DNA of 64,000 nucleotides from Roseiarcus sp963781895 (lineage in GTDB: Bacteria > Pseudomonadota > Alphaproteobacteria > Rhizobiales > Beijerinckiaceae), in the NCBI GenBank assembly GCA_963781895.1, contig CAWAIM010000055.1, forward strand, positions 1-64,000, given 5' to 3'. Below the pieces are notes generated by a model. That model searched no databases and was not told the origin of the DNA. It saw only the letters and a program-made list of their open reading frames with translations. Position 1 is the first letter of the stretch. Every line of letters starts with the position of its first letter. Positions 63,389-64,000 of the stretch are shown piece after piece. Made by a program: the position numbers and the translations under genes.

Positions 63389-63871
63389 ATGTCCCTCCCC
63401 GCCGACATCCCGCTCACAACCATCGACGGCAAGGCCGCGGCGCTCGGCGATTTCGCTCGCCAGGCGCTGCTGATCGTCAATGTCGCCAGCAAATGCGGGT
63501 TCACGCCGCAATACGCGGGGCTGGAGGCGCTGCATCGGCGCTTTCGCGAGCGCGGGTTCGCGGTGCTCGGATTTCCCTGCGACCAGTTCGGCCGTCAGGA
63601 GCCGGGCGACGAGGCCGAGATCAGCGCTTTCTGCCAGGACAATTACGACGTCACATTCCCGATGTTCGCCAAGACGCAGGTCAACGGTCACAACGCCCAT
63701 CCGCTCTACAAGGCGCTGAAGACGGAAGCGCCGGGCCTGTTCGGCACGCGGGCGATCAAATGGAATTTCACCAAATTCCTGGTCGACGGGCAGCGCCGCG
63801 TGCTGTGCCGCTACGCGCCGACCGAAAGGCCGGAGAAACTCGCCGCGGACATCGAGGCCTTGCTGGAGTGA
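63389..63871 (+). CDS. Glutathione peroxidase family protein
   Basis: 160 residues. The catalytic Cys36 is in NVASKCGFTPQYAGLEALH, with FPCDQFGRQEPGD (Gln) and KWNFTKFLVD (Trp/Asn) completing the peroxidase tetrad. It is the Cys form, so it may use thioredoxin rather than glutathione. It reduces hydroperoxides in the cytoplasm. I use the ATG at 63389; an in-frame GTG lies at 63380. The ribosome-binding site is weak. Confidence 0.92.
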   Translation: MSLPADIPLTTIDGKAAALGDFARQALLIVNVASKCGFTPQYAGLEALHRRFRERGFAVLGFPCDQFGRQEPGDEAEISAFCQDNYDVTFPMFAKTQVNGHNAHPLYKALKTEAPGLFGTRAIKWNFTKFLVDGQRRVLCRYAPTERPEKLAADIEALLE

Positions 63872-63911
63872 CCGCTCTCTGACGGCTGCGACAATTTCCG
63901 TCGACAATGTC

Positions 63912-63940
63912 TTGCCGTCGAAGCCGATTCTCCGTATAAT
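63912..63940 (+). promoter_or_regulatory. Strong sigma-70 promoter at the right edge
   Basis: TTGCCG (63912-63917), 17-nt spacer, TATAAT (63935-63940). It would transcribe rightward out of the window; the gene it serves is not visible. Confidence 0.6.
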
Positions 63941-64000
63941 GATTTTCAGAAATTGAAGGGCGAGGCGCCGGGATTAAAGACAGCGCGGCAGCGCGTCTCT

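Overview
The window is high-GC chromosomal DNA from an alphaproteobacterium, most likely a member of the Hyphomicrobiales (Rhizobiales). The evidence is a MucR/Ros regulator, a SAM-II riboswitch in front of metZ, an alphaproteobacterial SOS box (GAAC-N7-GAAC) between uvrA and ssb, an frcBCA-type sugar importer with a divergent ROK repressor, the pgsA-moaD-moaE and infA-maf-yacG blocks, and an adenylate cyclase/TolB/TPR family typical of rhizobia and relatives. The genus cannot be fixed from the sequence alone.

Layout. 0-4.4 kb: an RgpF-like glycan gene, an aminotransferase, a PotF-like binding protein and an internally deleted choline sulfatase remnant. 4.7-11.8 kb: a head-to-tail array of six adenylate cyclase/TolB/TPR units joined by ATGA overlaps. 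Only the fifth unit is intact. Two others are gutted or truncated by a ~312-bp element with inverted ends, and a Phd/VapC module sits inside the array. 11.9-27.9 kb is mostly housekeeping: trxB-lysR, a frameshifted msrP, nusG-secE, SAM-II/metZ, moaE-moaD-pgsA, upp, mucR, an Atm1-type exporter and psd-pssA. 27.9-40 kb: a membrane-protein/zincin pair of unknown function, infA-maf-yacG, a MexEF-type RND pump, an adenosine-deaminase-like gene with a changed catalytic residue, and a large exported sulfatase. 40-52 kb: oligopeptidase B, a phosphatase, two oxidoreductases, frcBCA, frcR and zwf-pgl, which fits sugar uptake feeding the oxidative pentose phosphate or Entner-Doudoroff route. 52-58.6 kb is accessory: a lone LivK-type binding protein, an Nramp-related transporter, a possible papain-like protein, orphan VapB and HigA antitoxins, a DUF559 nuclease bracketed by inverted repeats, a partial second copy of the uvrA 3' end, and a BrnT/XRE module. 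58.7-64 kb: uvrA, ssb, a CBS-domain protein and glutathione peroxidase.

Two themes cut across the window. First, DUF559 endonuclease sequence occurs four times, each time with GC-rich palindromic ends: one intact gene, two gutted MITE-like copies and one 5' remnant. A fifth, solo palindrome also occurs. This is the best candidate here for an undescribed mobile system, a nuclease-linked analogue of REP/RAYT elements. Second, every reading-frame break I could localise by homology (cyclase units 1 and 2, msrP, frcB twice, Nramp, higA) is an insertion, never a deletion. That bias makes uncorrected sequencing insertions a serious alternative to genuine gene decay.
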